A stretch of DNA of 64,000 bases from Spirochaetota bacterium (GCA_017999915.1 JAGNKX010000008.1:186001-250000), one strand, 5' to 3'. Counted from the first letter of the stretch, positions 1 through 11,507 are shown. Notes: generated by a model not told the origin, from the letters alone. Made by a program: numbers and translations.

Positions 1-405
1 CCCATGGAACCTGAGGCTGCCGGGATTTTCCGATGAGATTTCGGCGAGGATCGAGGTGATTCCCTTCTCCCTCGCTTCCGCTTCAAGGATGGATAAGAGA
101 TTCCTGCCGAGGCCTTTACCCGTGCAATCCCTGTCGATGAAGCATGTTATGGCCGCTGTCTTCCTGAAGGCCGGCATCGGGTTATAGGCCTTCAGGAAGC
201 CGAAGCCGATGCACCTCCCGCCGTCATCCTCGTCGACAAGGACGCGGGCCGGCAGGTCCTTTGACATGTTTTTCATCATTCCGAAGGCCTCAACGGGCAG
301 GGGTTGCTCCGGGAATGCGGCGAAGCTGTTTTCAATGTAGTAATTGAATATCCCCATGACCTGCGGGGCGTATTCGTCGCTGAAGGGTCTGGCGGCGCTT
401 TTCAT
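1..405 (-). CDS. GNAT-family N-acetyltransferase (C-terminus cut by window edge)
   Basis: The first 135 residues are visible and the frame runs off the left edge. The acetyl-CoA loop of the GNAT fold is clear at residues 93-101 (DCTGKGLGR), and residues 125-130 (SSENPGS region) match the conserved ENPxS stretch of the phosphinothricin/methionine-sulfoximine acetyltransferase subgroup. The enzyme would transfer acetyl from acetyl-CoA to a small amine in the cytoplasm; the substrate cannot be read from the sequence. A purine-rich site (GGAGC) precedes the ATG at 405. The gene lies 27 bp downstream of the TetR gene on the same strand, so the two probably form an operon in which the regulator controls the acetyltransferase. 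Confidence 0.75.
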   Translation of the reverse strand, partial: MKSAARPFSDEYAPQVMGIFNYYIENSFAAFPEQPLPVEAFGMMKNMSKDLPARVLVDEDDGGRCIGFGFLKAYNPMPAFRKTAAITCFIDRDCTGKGLGRNLLSILEAEAREKGITSILAEISSENPGSLRFHG

Positions 406-432
406 GGTTTGCTCCTTTCATAATGATAGATA

Positions 433-1029
433 TCATGACCTTGCTATACGCAGGAAAGTGTCCCAGTTTTTCTTGATTGATTCCGCCGCGGATTTTTTAT
501 TCCCGGCAAGATTATGCATCATGACCGGCGCCATGAAGAGCCCTGTATAGATACCGGTCAGCTCGTCTGCGCCAAGATCGTCCCGTATACACCCTGCCTC
601 CTGGCCTCTGGCGATGGTCCTGCGTATCTCTCCATGGAAGAGTTTCATGTTTTCCATGATGGCTTTTCTTTTTTCCGGGAAGTGCGACGCAATCTCCGTT
701 GTAATGAACACGTTCCCCGCTCCCAGCGTGCTATAAAGGAAATCCACGTGGGTCTCGAACATGATGCGGAGCGTGTCCAGGGGATCGGATCCCGCAACTC
801 TTGCGTTGGCGATGGCGGCGGCCATGGTTTTGCGCACTTGGGCCAGCGTAGCGTCTATCATGTCGCCTTTTCCCGGGAAGTGCCTGTAAATGGCTGACGG
901 AACGATCCCGACCGCCTCCGCGATGTTTTTTACCGTAAGACCAACCATGCCCTGAGACGCCATTATTTTCATAATGGCGTCAACAATCTGCTCTTTTCGG
1001 GTCTCCGTATCAGTATATGTTTCCGCCAT
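433..1029 (-). CDS. TetR/AcrR-family transcriptional regulator
   Basis: The 198-residue product has the usual TetR length. Residues about 12-57 form the N-terminal helix-turn-helix, ending in the typical SAIYRHFPGKGDMI stretch; the rest is a helical ligand-binding domain with no recognisable specificity. Its start codon directly follows a GAGGAG ribosome-binding site that lies in one arm of a perfect 12-bp inverted repeat (1034-1063). Autoregulation through that palindrome is therefore likely. The gene is followed by the GNAT acetyltransferase after 27 bp, the obvious regulatory target. The family is certain; the effector is unknown. Confidence 0.9.
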   Translation of the reverse strand: MAETYTDTETRKEQIVDAIMKIMASQGMVGLTVKNIAEAVGIVPSAIYRHFPGKGDMIDATLAQVRKTMAAAIANARVAGSDPLDTLRIMFETHVDFLYSTLGAGNVFITTEIASHFPEKRKAIMENMKLFHGEIRRTIARGQEAGCIRDDLGADELTGIYTGLFMAPVMMHNLAGNKKSAAESIKKNWDTFLRIARS

Positions 1030-1033
1030 AACT

Positions 1034-1063
1034 CCTCAATGTGAACACAAATTCACATTGAGG
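1034..1063. promoter_or_regulatory. Perfect 12-bp inverted repeat at the tetR translation start (operator or RNA hairpin)
   Basis: CCTCAATGTGAA at 1034-1045 and its exact complement TTCACATTGAGG at 1052-1063 are separated by six bases. The arm nearest the gene contains the Shine-Dalgarno sequence of the TetR gene. As DNA it is an ideal operator for a dimeric TetR protein; as RNA it would hide the ribosome-binding site. Confidence 0.7.
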
Positions 1064-1104
1064 ATAACCATGATCCGTGTCAAACTCTTTATATCATAAA
1101 ACCA

Positions 1105-2394
1105 TTATTTTTTTTCACCGGGGATGGTGATCGTATACCGCGTTCCCCGGTCGCGTGTGACAGAATATGAGCCGCCGATCTGTTTGATGAGGGATTCGAC
1201 AAGGATGAGCCCGAAGCCTCCTGTCGTGCTTTGACTATTCTTCTTCCCGGACCCGTTGTCTGAAACCATGATCGTGAGTGAACTGTCCGCCTGCTTATGA
1301 AGGGAGAGAAGAATGGCCCGGTCATCGACGCCGTCAAAGGCGTACTTGAAGGCATTGGTGACCAGCTCGTTGATGATAATGCCGAGGGGAAACAGCTGAC
1401 GCGTGTTGAGAATGATATCGTCAATATCAACATCGATGGTGACGGTCCCGTCGGCGTCATAGGCGGCGCGCAGTTCGGAAACCATCGATATAATATAGTC
1501 CTTAATGCTGAGTGAATCATACTCGCTCTGCCGGTAGAGCCGGTCGTAAAGATCCATCATCGCATAGGTCCTGTTCTTTGCGGCCGTGAGGGCCTCCTTC
1601 GTCGATTCGCTGTCCGACATGTCCGCCTGGATGGAAAGGAGCGAAGTGATTGAGGCCATGTTGTTTTTTATCCTGTGATGCACCTCCGTGAGGAGGAGCT
1701 CTTTTTCGCCGAGAAGGCCGCGGATCTCCAGGAGGAGGCGGCCGTTTATCATCAATATGAGGGCGAAGGTGAGCATGACCCCGAGGATCATGAAGACGAA
1801 GATGGACAGCACATCAAAGAGAGCGGCTTTAAAGTAATCATTACCCTGGGGAACAAGTATAAGGAAAAAGATCCTGAACAAAGCAACGAGGCAGTAGAGC
1901 AAAAAGACTATGCCGGTGCCGCGTCCAATCAGCCTCAGCTCCCTGCGGGGTATGCTGAGCATGAGGATGGAGCTGAGCAGAGAAAAGACCAGAATGCCCG
2001 CCGAGGTGTTCATGCTGCGGAATGTAATGGAGGGCATGAAAAAAGTAAAATATGCCTGCACTGCCATAAAAGCCGGTATGTACAGATAGAGCCACGCTTC
2101 GCGACCTTTCCTTCCAGCGAAACGGCGCAGGCCGATATAAAATAAGATGATGCCCATGATGACCATCGTGTTGCTGATGACCATCGAAATAAAATCGGGG
2201 ATATACCCCCGCAGGACGATAAGCAGCTGGGCCACCGCCTGAAGGATATAGTCGGCAAGCCAGAAGGAGATGCCGTCATAGCGTTTCCTGTTCTGGATCC
2301 AGAGAGAAACCAGGATGCCTGAAATGAGTATATTGTATATGAGAAAGGCGAAGACCACCGTCTTCATGTCAAGGAAACTCATCTCACTATCCAC
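1105..2394 (-). CDS. Membrane-bound sensor histidine kinase, HisKA_2 family
   Basis: The 429-residue protein has about seven hydrophobic segments in residues 10-220, then a kinase core. EVHHRIKNN at 237-245 is the HisKA_2 phospho-acceptor signature, with H240 the likely phosphorylated histidine. The ATPase domain follows, with an N box (INELVTNAFKYAF, 341-353), G1 (VSDNGSG, 377-383) and a G2 loop (GGFGLIL, 392-398). The arrangement resembles 7TM-sensor kinases found in spirochaetes. No response regulator is adjacent, so the partner is elsewhere. The start is GTG at 2394 with AAGGA just upstream; ATG at 2382 is an alternative. It is read toward the TetR gene, with a 75-bp gap. Confidence 0.88.
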   Translation of the reverse strand: MDSEMSFLDMKTVVFAFLIYNILISGILVSLWIQNRKRYDGISFWLADYILQAVAQLLIVLRGYIPDFISMVISNTMVIMGIILFYIGLRRFAGRKGREAWLYLYIPAFMAVQAYFTFFMPSITFRSMNTSAGILVFSLLSSILMLSIPRRELRLIGRGTGIVFLLYCLVALFRIFFLILVPQGNDYFKAALFDVLSIFVFMILGVMLTFALILMINGRLLLEIRGLLGEKELLLTEVHHRIKNNMASITSLLSIQADMSDSESTKEALTAAKNRTYAMMDLYDRLYRQSEYDSLSIKDYIISMVSELRAAYDADGTVTIDVDIDDIILNTRQLFPLGIIINELVTNAFKYAFDGVDDRAILLSLHKQADSSLTIMVSDNGSGKKNSQSTTGGFGLILVESLIKQIGGSYSVTRDRGTRYTITIPGEKK

Positions 2395-2664
2395 CGATCC
2401 TTTGATGCTCGTATGATTCCTTCAGACGGCCAAGAAATGAACATGTTTTTCCATGAGCCGCGAGCGGCATGACATCGATGCCGCAGGGAACCGCCTCCAT
2501 TTGCATATGGGAGCGTATGGCTATAATAATACTATAGCCGGAACCAATCGTCAATGATTTTCAGGGATGGAATTACGCCCCCCTCCCCATGAACAATCCG
2601 TGTTTGACCCGCACGGACAATATTTTCCTTGAACTTTCACGGCGGTTCATACGATAGATATTCC

Positions 2665-4545
2665 ATGGGACACTATGAAGGCAACATGGCCGTATTGAAG
2701 CGGCGTTTTCCCGATATTCAGGGCCCTGTCGCCGCCGCCGCCGATGACGGCTCCATCGAGGCGGTGGAAACGAAGCTGGGAGGCTTTGTCCCGGCCCTCT
2801 CGAAGGAGGGGAAGCGACTCTTCATCCACAGCAAGTTCGATCCCGTGAAGGAGGCCGAGCGGTTCATCGGCGAGATCGACACCGCCGCCTTTGACCTGTT
2901 CATCGTCTTCGGCTTCGGCTTCGGCTACCACGTGGAGGAGCTCCTCCGCGGCATGGGGGGCGATTCCCTGGTCCTGGTCATAGAGAAGAGCCCCCTGATG
3001 ATAAGGAGGGCCATGGAATGCAGGGACCTGGGGCCGCTCCTGGGCGATGAGCGCGTCCTCATCCTCATCGACCCGAACGAGGACGTCATCGCAGGCGCGC
3101 TGAAGGGGAAATCCTCCCGCCGCACGAGCCTCATCCTCCACCGCGGCTCGTTCCAGGCGGAGCAGGATTATTACGGCAACCTGCAGCATGTCGTGCGCTC
3201 CTATCTTTCCACGAAGGACGTGAACATAGCCACCCTGGCGAAATTCGAAAAGGTGTGGGCCTCCAACATCGCCCGGAACATCGGCGCCTATATCAGGGCG
3301 CCCGGAGCGAATATTTTCTTTGATAAATTCAGGGATGTGCCTGCCATAGTCGTCGCGGCCGGGCCGTCGCTCCGCCGGAGCCTCGAGTTCATCAGGCGCA
3401 ACCGCGACCGGGCCGTTATCGTGGCTGTGGACACGTCGTACCGCATTTTAATGAAGGAAGGGATCGAGCCCCATTTCTGCATCGTCGTCGATCCCCAGGC
3501 GATAAACGCCCGCTATTTCGAGGGATCGGCTCCCGGCAGGACGGTCCTGATCGCGGACCCGACGGTGCATCCCTCGGTGTTCCGCCTCTTCAAGGGTCGC
3601 GTCGCCATGACCGGCGTCGCCTTTGAGCTCATGAAGTGGATCGAGCGACTCTCCGGGGAGAAGGGTGAGATCACCCATGGAGGGTCCGTGTCGACCAATG
3701 CCTATGACTTCGCCCGGCGCCTCGGCGCGAAGCCGGTGTACCTCGCGGGGCAGGACCTGGCCTTCACCGGTGGATACGCCCACGCCCGCGGGTCGTACCT
3801 GGACGAGCAGGTGCACCTCCGCACCGGCAGGCTCTACACGCCGGAAATGTTCAACCGGTTTCAGCTTACGGCCCTGCCGAAGATTCTCGTGAAGGGGATC
3901 GGGGGCGGAACGGTGCACACGAACCAGAAGATGATGATATTCCTCACCTGGTTCCAGAAGCGGGAGGACCGTGGCCTCGTCAACGCGACCTGCGACGGGG
4001 CCCTGATTCCCGGCGTGAACCATGTCGCGGCCGCCGACATAGACCTTGCGGAACCGCCCGGCGCCATCGAAGTCCGCATAGACGAGTTGTTCAATTTGTC
4101 TGTACCGGGACAGGGCGGGGGGAGCGGAAAGCTCCTTGCCAGGATCGGAGCCGTGCAGGAAGAGATCGAGGCCCTGCTGCCGCTCCTTGACAGGGCGGTG
4201 GGATACTCCGAGCAGCTCCTGGGCCTCATGAAGGACAAAAACAGCGGCGGCGGCAATGCCGGGGACCAGGGCAAGGTCGATTACCTCCTGAAAAAGCTCG
4301 CAGAGACGGACCGTGTTCTGGATACGAAAAAAGGGGCCAAGGACATGATCAGCTTCACGATCCAGCGCGTGGTCCATACCATCACCGAGGGCTATGACAT
4401 AGACGAAGACGATGATTCCCTCTCGGGGGACGAGCTGGTGGCGAAGCGCTCCCTCTACCTGTACCGGGGCCTCCTAGACGGCGCCCGCCTCAACGGGAGG
4501 ATCCTGTCCAAGATGAAGTCCATTCTCGGGCGTTCAGCCCCTTGA
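2665..4545 (+). CDS. DUF115 / MptE-like (6-hydroxymethylpterin-diphosphokinase-like) protein
   Basis: This about 626-residue protein belongs to the DUF115 (motility accessory factor/MptE-like) family that is common in spirochaetes. The core includes AIVVAAGPSLRRSL, starting near codon 239 counted from 2629, followed by strands resembling a nucleotide-sugar or pyrophosphokinase Rossmann fold (VAVDTSYRIL, HFCIVVDPQ) and the motif VYLAGQDLAFTGG. Family members are linked to flagellin glycosylation or to pterin phosphorylation; which applies here is unknown, and no flagellar gene is nearby. The frame is open from a TTG at 2629; ATG at 2665 and ATG at 2686 are alternatives. The last has the best ribosome-binding site (GAAGG), so the exact N-terminus is uncertain. 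Confidence 0.8.
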   Translation: MGHYEGNMAVLKRRFPDIQGPVAAAADDGSIEAVETKLGGFVPALSKEGKRLFIHSKFDPVKEAERFIGEIDTAAFDLFIVFGFGFGYHVEELLRGMGGDSLVLVIEKSPLMIRRAMECRDLGPLLGDERVLILIDPNEDVIAGALKGKSSRRTSLILHRGSFQAEQDYYGNLQHVVRSYLSTKDVNIATLAKFEKVWASNIARNIGAYIRAPGANIFFDKFRDVPAIVVAAGPSLRRSLEFIRRNRDRAVIVAVDTSYRILMKEGIEPHFCIVVDPQAINARYFEGSAPGRTVLIADPTVHPSVFRLFKGRVAMTGVAFELMKWIERLSGEKGEITHGGSVSTNAYDFARRLGAKPVYLAGQDLAFTGGYAHARGSYLDEQVHLRTGRLYTPEMFNRFQLTALPKILVKGIGGGTVHTNQKMMIFLTWFQKREDRGLVNATCDGALIPGVNHVAAADIDLAEPPGAIEVRIDELFNLSVPGQGGGSGKLLARIGAVQEEIEALLPLLDRAVGYSEQLLGLMKDKNSGGGNAGDQGKVDYLLKKLAETDRVLDTKKGAKDMISFTIQRVVHTITEGYDIDEDDDSLSGDELVAKRSLYLYRGLLDGARLNGRILSKMKSILGRSAP

Positions 4546-4584
4546 TGGAACGGAGCGGGCCATTTTCGAGCTGGCGGCGGTGAG

Positions 4585-5223
4585 CTATACCCCGGTCTTA
4601 TAGAAAAAATCCCATGCCCTGAAGATCAGTTTTATCGAGGCGATAGGCTCCGGCTTTGAGTCCAGCAACACATTGGATGGCGATCTGTAGAGGTTGAATC
4701 CGAACCCGGCCCTGAACCCCATTTCAATGGCAAAGGTTATTTCATTGCCGGTATGAATATTCAGTCCCACCACAGGGCCGATCTTGTTGTATATGACAGG
4801 ATCGTAAATCGTATTATTCTTGCTCTTGAACTCGTAGGAGAGGGCGAATTGCGGACCAGCCCAGAGCCTCAGGCGGCTCGTTCTGAAAAAGCCGAAACCG
4901 AAGGTGTTCGATATGGTGAGCCTGTTGGTGTCATAGGACAGGCTGCCGAAGATATAATCTTTCTGTACGGTCGAGTTTTCGCAGTCCATGCTGAGCCGAT
5001 AGTTAAAAAGACGGTCCTTCGCGACGACCGTGTCAAAGATAACCTTGGTGCCCACCATGCGGTCGACCAGGCGGTTGAAGAGAGATCCGTAGGTCGCCCC
5101 CGGGACGGGCATGTCGAGACGATTGTCCTGGCGGTTAAGGGCAATGCCGATGGCATGGGCTGACTGGAGAGAGGCCATGGCCAGGATGATGGCTGCGACT
5201 GTTAAGGTAATTAACTTCTTCAT
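4585..5223 (-). CDS. Exported protein, probable small outer-membrane beta-barrel
   Basis: The 212-residue product starts with a clear Sec signal peptide (MKKLITLTVAAIILAMA, cleavage after SAHA near residue 24). The mature part alternates polar and hydrophobic residues, has several aromatic girdle-like positions and ends with an aromatic-rich strand (LIFRAWDFFYKTGV), consistent with an outer-membrane barrel. No family was recognised. It lies tail-to-tail with the DUF115 gene, 39 bp apart, and has no obvious operon partner. Confidence 0.6.
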   Translation of the reverse strand: MKKLITLTVAAIILAMASLQSAHAIGIALNRQDNRLDMPVPGATYGSLFNRLVDRMVGTKVIFDTVVAKDRLFNYRLSMDCENSTVQKDYIFGSLSYDTNRLTISNTFGFGFFRTSRLRLWAGPQFALSYEFKSKNNTIYDPVIYNKIGPVVGLNIHTGNEITFAIEMGFRAGFGFNLYRSPSNVLLDSKPEPIASIKLIFRAWDFFYKTGV

Positions 5224-5480
5224 TTAATGATAGCTGTATATATTTATTTCGATTTGCAGAATCAGGGTCCTCTATACTGAGAAGACCACGCATCGTCAAC
5301 TATTTTCCTGATAAAAAAACACCTCTTATCGGGCCGGTTCACCATTCATCCGCCTGCGCGGGCTGATAATTAAACACGCCCGGCGCGATAAAGTGTCACC
5401 CGGGCAAAAATTTTTTCCGAGTTTTTTGAAACTCTCACCGCTGCTTCGACCTTCGATGGTTCTGTTTTAAATGACGCGTT
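5224..5480. other. Intergenic stretch downstream of thrC
   Basis: About 257 bp without a credible gene. Imperfect GC-rich arms GCCCGG/CCGGGC near 5375-5406, next to an A/T-rich run at 5406-5416, could form a terminator for thrC, but the loop is long and the case is weak. Confidence 0.3.
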
Positions 5481-8244
<2,764 letters not shown>

Positions 8245-8316
8245 GGAGCAATTCCTGCATCTGGTGTCTGCCTGTGTCATAAACCGGGCGCGCTTTTTGT
8301 CAATAGATAATTTGCC

Positions 8317-8360
8317 CGACGATCGAAGGCGAGGATGCGCATCCTCGCCTTCGATCGTCG
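8317..8360. repeat. Perfect 44-bp palindrome upstream of hom
   Basis: Positions 8317-8338 are the exact reverse complement of 8339-8360, with the axis at GC|GC and no loop. It lies between the divergent hom and tetR genes, about 75 bp from the hom start and 31 bp from the tetR -35 box. It could be a cruciform-forming site, a repeat element or an attenuator in the hom leader; no T-run follows on either strand, so a simple terminator is less likely. Confidence 0.75.
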
Positions 8361-8390
8361 ATTGCATAATCCCCATGTCCATGTTTTTTC

Positions 8391-8433
8391 TTGACAATCT
8401 CACGGCCGGGAATTAAATTAAACGAGTGTTTAA
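8391..8433 (+). promoter_or_regulatory. tetR promoter with AAAC-N4-GTTT operator
   Basis: TTGACA at 8391-8396 and TAAATT at 8414-8419 are separated by 17 bp. The palindrome TTAAACGAGTGTTTAA at 8418-8433 overlaps the -10 box and start site. The same TTAAAC-N4-GTTTAA palindrome recurs upstream of the gene at 9472, so this is probably an autoregulatory site. Confidence 0.8.
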
Positions 8434-8459
8434 ATCATAAGGCTGACCAGGACAACAAT

Positions 8460-9059
8460 ATGGGCGCGGGAAAAAAAGAAGACGATATTACAATGCGCGA
8501 CAGGATTATCCGTGCCACCATCGAGTGCATCGAGAAGCATGGCCTTCATGATCTCACGGTGCGGCGCATAGCCAGAGAGGCCGGCGTCAACGTGGCTGCC
8601 ATAAATTACTATTTCGGCTCCAAGGAGAAACTCGTTGACGAGGTGTTCCAGAAGACCATTTACACCGGTTTTGATGAGAACATCGACGATTTCCTCAAAG
8701 ATTACAAGGAATCGCCCGATACCGCCCTGGAACAGTTTCTCCGCCACTTCATGGCCGGCGGCCTGCAGTATCCGAACCTTGTGAAGATCCATTTCTATGA
8801 AGCCTTCGTGAACAACAACTACAAGACCTTATCTGCAAAGGGCGTGAGCGCTTTCCTGGATAAGTTCGAGACGACCGTTAGTTCCTGCATGGACAAGAAA
8901 AAAGGGAACCAGTGCAAGATCGAGATGACCCAGTTCTGGTCAGCGGTCTTTTTCCCCATCGTGTTTCCCGGCCTCTTCCGCGACTACACGGGCGTTGACT
9001 TCAAGGACCAGGCCTGGCTGGAAATGTATATCAGAAGGCTGGTTAAGATGTATTTTTAG
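8460..9059 (+). CDS. TetR/AcrR-family repressor of the adjacent outer-membrane export operon
   Basis: The 199-residue product has an N-terminal helix-turn-helix (residues about 13-60: DLTVRRIAREAGVNVAAINY) and a C-terminal ligand domain of unrecognised specificity. ATG 8460 has AGGA upstream; the frame is open back to a TTG at 8391, but that codon is the -35 box of the gene's own promoter, so the longer start is rejected. An AAAC-N4-GTTT palindrome sits on its promoter and four more on the promoter of the next operon. This is direct sequence support for it repressing both itself and the genes at 9472-16371. Fatty-acid-like ligands are common in this family but are not shown here. Confidence 0.88.
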   Translation: MGAGKKEDDITMRDRIIRATIECIEKHGLHDLTVRRIAREAGVNVAAINYYFGSKEKLVDEVFQKTIYTGFDENIDDFLKDYKESPDTALEQFLRHFMAGGLQYPNLVKIHFYEAFVNNNYKTLSAKGVSAFLDKFETTVSSCMDKKKGNQCKIEMTQFWSAVFFPIVFPGLFRDYTGVDFKDQAWLEMYIRRLVKMYF

Positions 9060-9303
9060 GATATCTCCTGATTGATCATCCATATCAATACTCTAGTCTT
9101 TTTACTTTTATCTATTTGTCATTCCAGACCCTGATTGCCGCGGTGAGAAAATCCCGGAAATTATACATTTTAATTGAGTTTTCTCCTCAACCCGAAATGC
9201 CGGGTTTCGTCGAAATGATAGTTATCTTGCTGATCTCTTATAGGCTTCTCTCTGTTTTTCTATAAGATAAATACATTTTTTCTTATTTTTTTCACTTCAG
9301 CAC

Positions 9304-9372
9304 TTGACGTTTAAACACCTGTTTAATATATTAAAACTATAGTTTTAAACATTTGTTTTAAACTATAGTTTA
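9304..9372 (+). promoter_or_regulatory. Operon promoter with four AAAC-N4-GTTT operators
   Basis: TTGACG at 9304-9309 and TATATT at 9327-9332 have exactly 17 bp between them. The first operator, TTAAACACCTGTTTAA (9311-9326), fills the spacer. Three more palindromes follow: TAAAACTATAGTTTTA (9332-9347), an imperfect copy at 9345-9360, and TAAACTATAGTTTA (9359-9372). Their centres are about 21, 13 and 13 bp apart. A repressor bound here would block RNA polymerase completely. The rest of 9060-9471 is AT-rich and shows no gene. Confidence 0.82.
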
Positions 9373-9471
9373 TGCTGATCAATGCCTGGCCCGGAAAGAA
9401 TTATAATATGTGGAATCCGGTGCTTCAATAAGCAGGGTCACGGCACGATGTAAAATGGAAGAGGTGATCAA

Positions 9472-10650
9472 ATGATACGCGGTATAGCTCTGGCTCTGAT
9501 GCTGGTTTCGGGGATTTGCATCCCCGCTGCCGCCATGGCCCAACAGAATGAAGGTGATGACAAGAAGAAGAAAAAAGTCGCGGCCCTGAAGGAGCCGGAA
9601 AAAAAGAAAAACACCGAGCCCCAGGGCGTGGTCGGAAAGGAAAAGAAAAAGTACGGCGTCATCCCCTTCGGCTTTCCCTTCTACTCCCCGGACACCAGCG
9701 GCGCCCTGGCCTTTGCCCTGGTTTTTTATCATAACCCTGATCCCAAGGACCCGACGAGCAAGCTCGACGAGGTATCCATCGGCGGGACCTACACGCTGCG
9801 GAACCAGATGGCGCTGAAGCTCGATTCCACGGTCTATTTCCAGAAGGATAGATACAAACTCACCTTCAGCATAGCCGGCGCCAAGTATCCCCAGGATTTC
9901 TGGGGCGTCGGGCCTGACACTAAGGATTACATGAAGGAAAAATACACGCCGGTGAGCATTGACGGCCAGCCGGCGTTCCTCTTCAAGGTAGTCGACAACC
10001 TGTACATGGGCCCCATCTATCATGGGTCCTACGTGGAGACATGGTACAAGAAGAAGGGGAAGCTCCTTTCCACGTTCCATATCCCCGGCAGCGACGGCAC
10101 AATCGCATCCGGATTCGGCGCCAACATCGTCTTCGACAACCGCGACAGCACCTTCTACCCGCACCGGGGCTTCTACCTGGACGCGCGGGTCATCGCGTAC
10201 CGCCGTGAGTTCGGGAGCGAGTACAATTTCACCAGGCTTGAGCTGGACTTCCGGCCCTACGTGCAGCTCTACAAGGACCTGGTCCTCGGCTTTCAGCTGA
10301 GCGCGCGCCTGAACTGGGGCACCGTGCCCTTTATGCTGATGCCCCAGATCGGCGGCATGGAGAGGATGCGCGGCTACATGGACGGCCGGTACATGGACAA
10401 GGTCTGTCTCATCGGGCAGACGGAATTCCGCTTCCCCATCGTGTGGCGCATCGGCGGCGTCGTCTTCGGCTCCATCGGCACGGTGGCGCCGCGTCTTGAC
10501 GAGATCAATCCATACTATTTTCGCTACGCCTGGGGCGGCGGGCTGCGCTTCACCGTGGACAAGGGAGAGCACATCAACTTCCGCTTCGATGTGGGCGTGG
10601 ACGAGAACCTGGAGCCGAATTATTACTTTTTCATCAAGGAGGCCTTTTAA
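9472..10650 (+). CDS. BamA/TamA-like outer-membrane beta-barrel (surface-antigen D15 type)
   Basis: The 392-residue protein has a signal peptide (residues 1-24, cleavage after AMA), a lysine-rich linker (about 32-62) and then a beta-barrel of the bacterial surface-antigen type. It contains DNRDSTFYPHRGFYLDARV, the barrel hallmark shared with BamA and TamA, and ends in YYFFIKEAF with the C-terminal phenylalanine expected for Bam-mediated insertion. It has no POTRA domains, so it is a short barrel and not BamA itself. It heads the TetR-controlled operon, behind a strong site (AGAGGTGATC). The role is probably outer-membrane passage or insertion of the cargo handled by the Lol-like genes. Confidence 0.8.
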   Translation: MIRGIALALMLVSGICIPAAAMAQQNEGDDKKKKKVAALKEPEKKKNTEPQGVVGKEKKKYGVIPFGFPFYSPDTSGALAFALVFYHNPDPKDPTSKLDEVSIGGTYTLRNQMALKLDSTVYFQKDRYKLTFSIAGAKYPQDFWGVGPDTKDYMKEKYTPVSIDGQPAFLFKVVDNLYMGPIYHGSYVETWYKKKGKLLSTFHIPGSDGTIASGFGANIVFDNRDSTFYPHRGFYLDARVIAYRREFGSEYNFTRLELDFRPYVQLYKDLVLGFQLSARLNWGTVPFMLMPQIGGMERMRGYMDGRYMDKVCLIGQTEFRFPIVWRIGGVVFGSIGTVAPRLDEINPYYFRYAWGGGLRFTVDKGEHINFRFDVGVDENLEPNYYFFIKEAF

Positions 10651-10664
10651 ACCTCACCCGATTA

Positions 10665-10687
10665 CCCTCCCCCCTGATGGGGGAGGG
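10665..10687. repeat. C/G-run hairpin repeat (copy 1)
   Basis: CCCTCCCCC (10665-10673) pairs with GGGGGAGGG (10679-10687), followed by a second G-rich tract. Related C/G-run hairpins occur at 14077-14103 and 48838-48916, all between genes. It lies in the operon between the barrel and LolA-like genes and may act as an mRNA processing or stability element. Confidence 0.55.
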
Positions 10688-10721
10688 TTGGGAGGGGGAG
10701 ATGTTATAGCAGGGGTACATT

Positions 10722-11507
10722 ATGACACAGAAATCCATTATCATATCATTCATAACCATCGTCGCCTTCAGCGGCGTCGAGGCTGCGGCCATGACCGCGA
10801 AGGAGATCGTGGAGAAATCCGAGAAGGCGATGCGCGGCAATTCCCAGGTGGCCGTGTGCGAGATGACCATCAAGACGAGGCGGTGGACGCGCACCCTCAA
10901 GGTGAAGAACTGGGAGAACAGGATTATACGGAAATCCTTCACCGAGGTCCTGGCGCCGAAGGCCGACGCCGGCAACCGCTTCCTCATGGTCAACAGGGAC
11001 CGTCTCATGTGGCAGTACAATCCCCGGGTGGGCAAGGAGATAAAGATCCATCCTTCCATGATGCTCCAGTCGTGGATGGGGTCCGATTTCACCAACGACG
11101 ACATCGTGAAGGAATCGAGCATGATCGAGGACTACCATCACACCCTCGCCGGTACGAAAACCGTGGACGGCCACCGGTGCCACTGGATAACCATGAAGCC
11201 GAAGCAGGGCGCCGCGGTAGTGTGGGGGTCCCTCGTTTCCTACGCGAGAACGGCGGACTGCCTGCCGGTCCGCCTCGAGTACTACGACCAGCACGGGAAG
11301 CTGAAGAAGGTCCTTTCGTTCAGTAATTTCCGCGAGATGGGAGGGCGCGTCATTCCCGTCACCTACAGGATGACCACCATGAAGAAGCGCCGCGAAAGCG
11401 ACGATGGCGACGTCGAGGAGTATACCCTCATGGAGATCAGGAATGCCTCCTTCGACATCCCCATCGACGACTCGGTCTTCACGATCCAGAACCTGAAGAG
11501 GAGATGA
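10722..11507 (+). CDS. LolA-like outer-membrane lipoprotein-sorting protein
   Basis: The 261-residue exported protein belongs to the outer-membrane lipoprotein-sorting family (LolA-like fold, long subgroup). It has a signal peptide (residues 1-22), the conserved opening MTAKEIVEKSEKAMRG, the WTRTLKVKNWENRI strand pair, and the GNRFLMVNRDRLMWQYNPRVGKEIKI core typical of this subgroup, where a lipid-binding half-barrel accepts acyl chains. It would carry a lipid or lipoprotein across the periplasm from the neighbouring ABC transporter. Its stop overlaps the start of the next gene by 4 bp (ATGA), so translation is coupled. This is not the housekeeping lolA but an accessory copy in a regulated operon. 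Confidence 0.85.
   Translation: MTQKSIIISFITIVAFSGVEAAAMTAKEIVEKSEKAMRGNSQVAVCEMTIKTRRWTRTLKVKNWENRIIRKSFTEVLAPKADAGNRFLMVNRDRLMWQYNPRVGKEIKIHPSMMLQSWMGSDFTNDDIVKESSMIEDYHHTLAGTKTVDGHRCHWITMKPKQGAAVVWGSLVSYARTADCLPVRLEYYDQHGKLKKVLSFSNFREMGGRVIPVTYRMTTMKKRRESDDGDVEEYTLMEIRNASFDIPIDDSVFTIQNLKRR

Noticed and set aside
8391-8459. Longer start of the TetR gene at the TTG of 8391
   Set aside because: That TTG is the first half of the TTGACA -35 box of the gene's own promoter.
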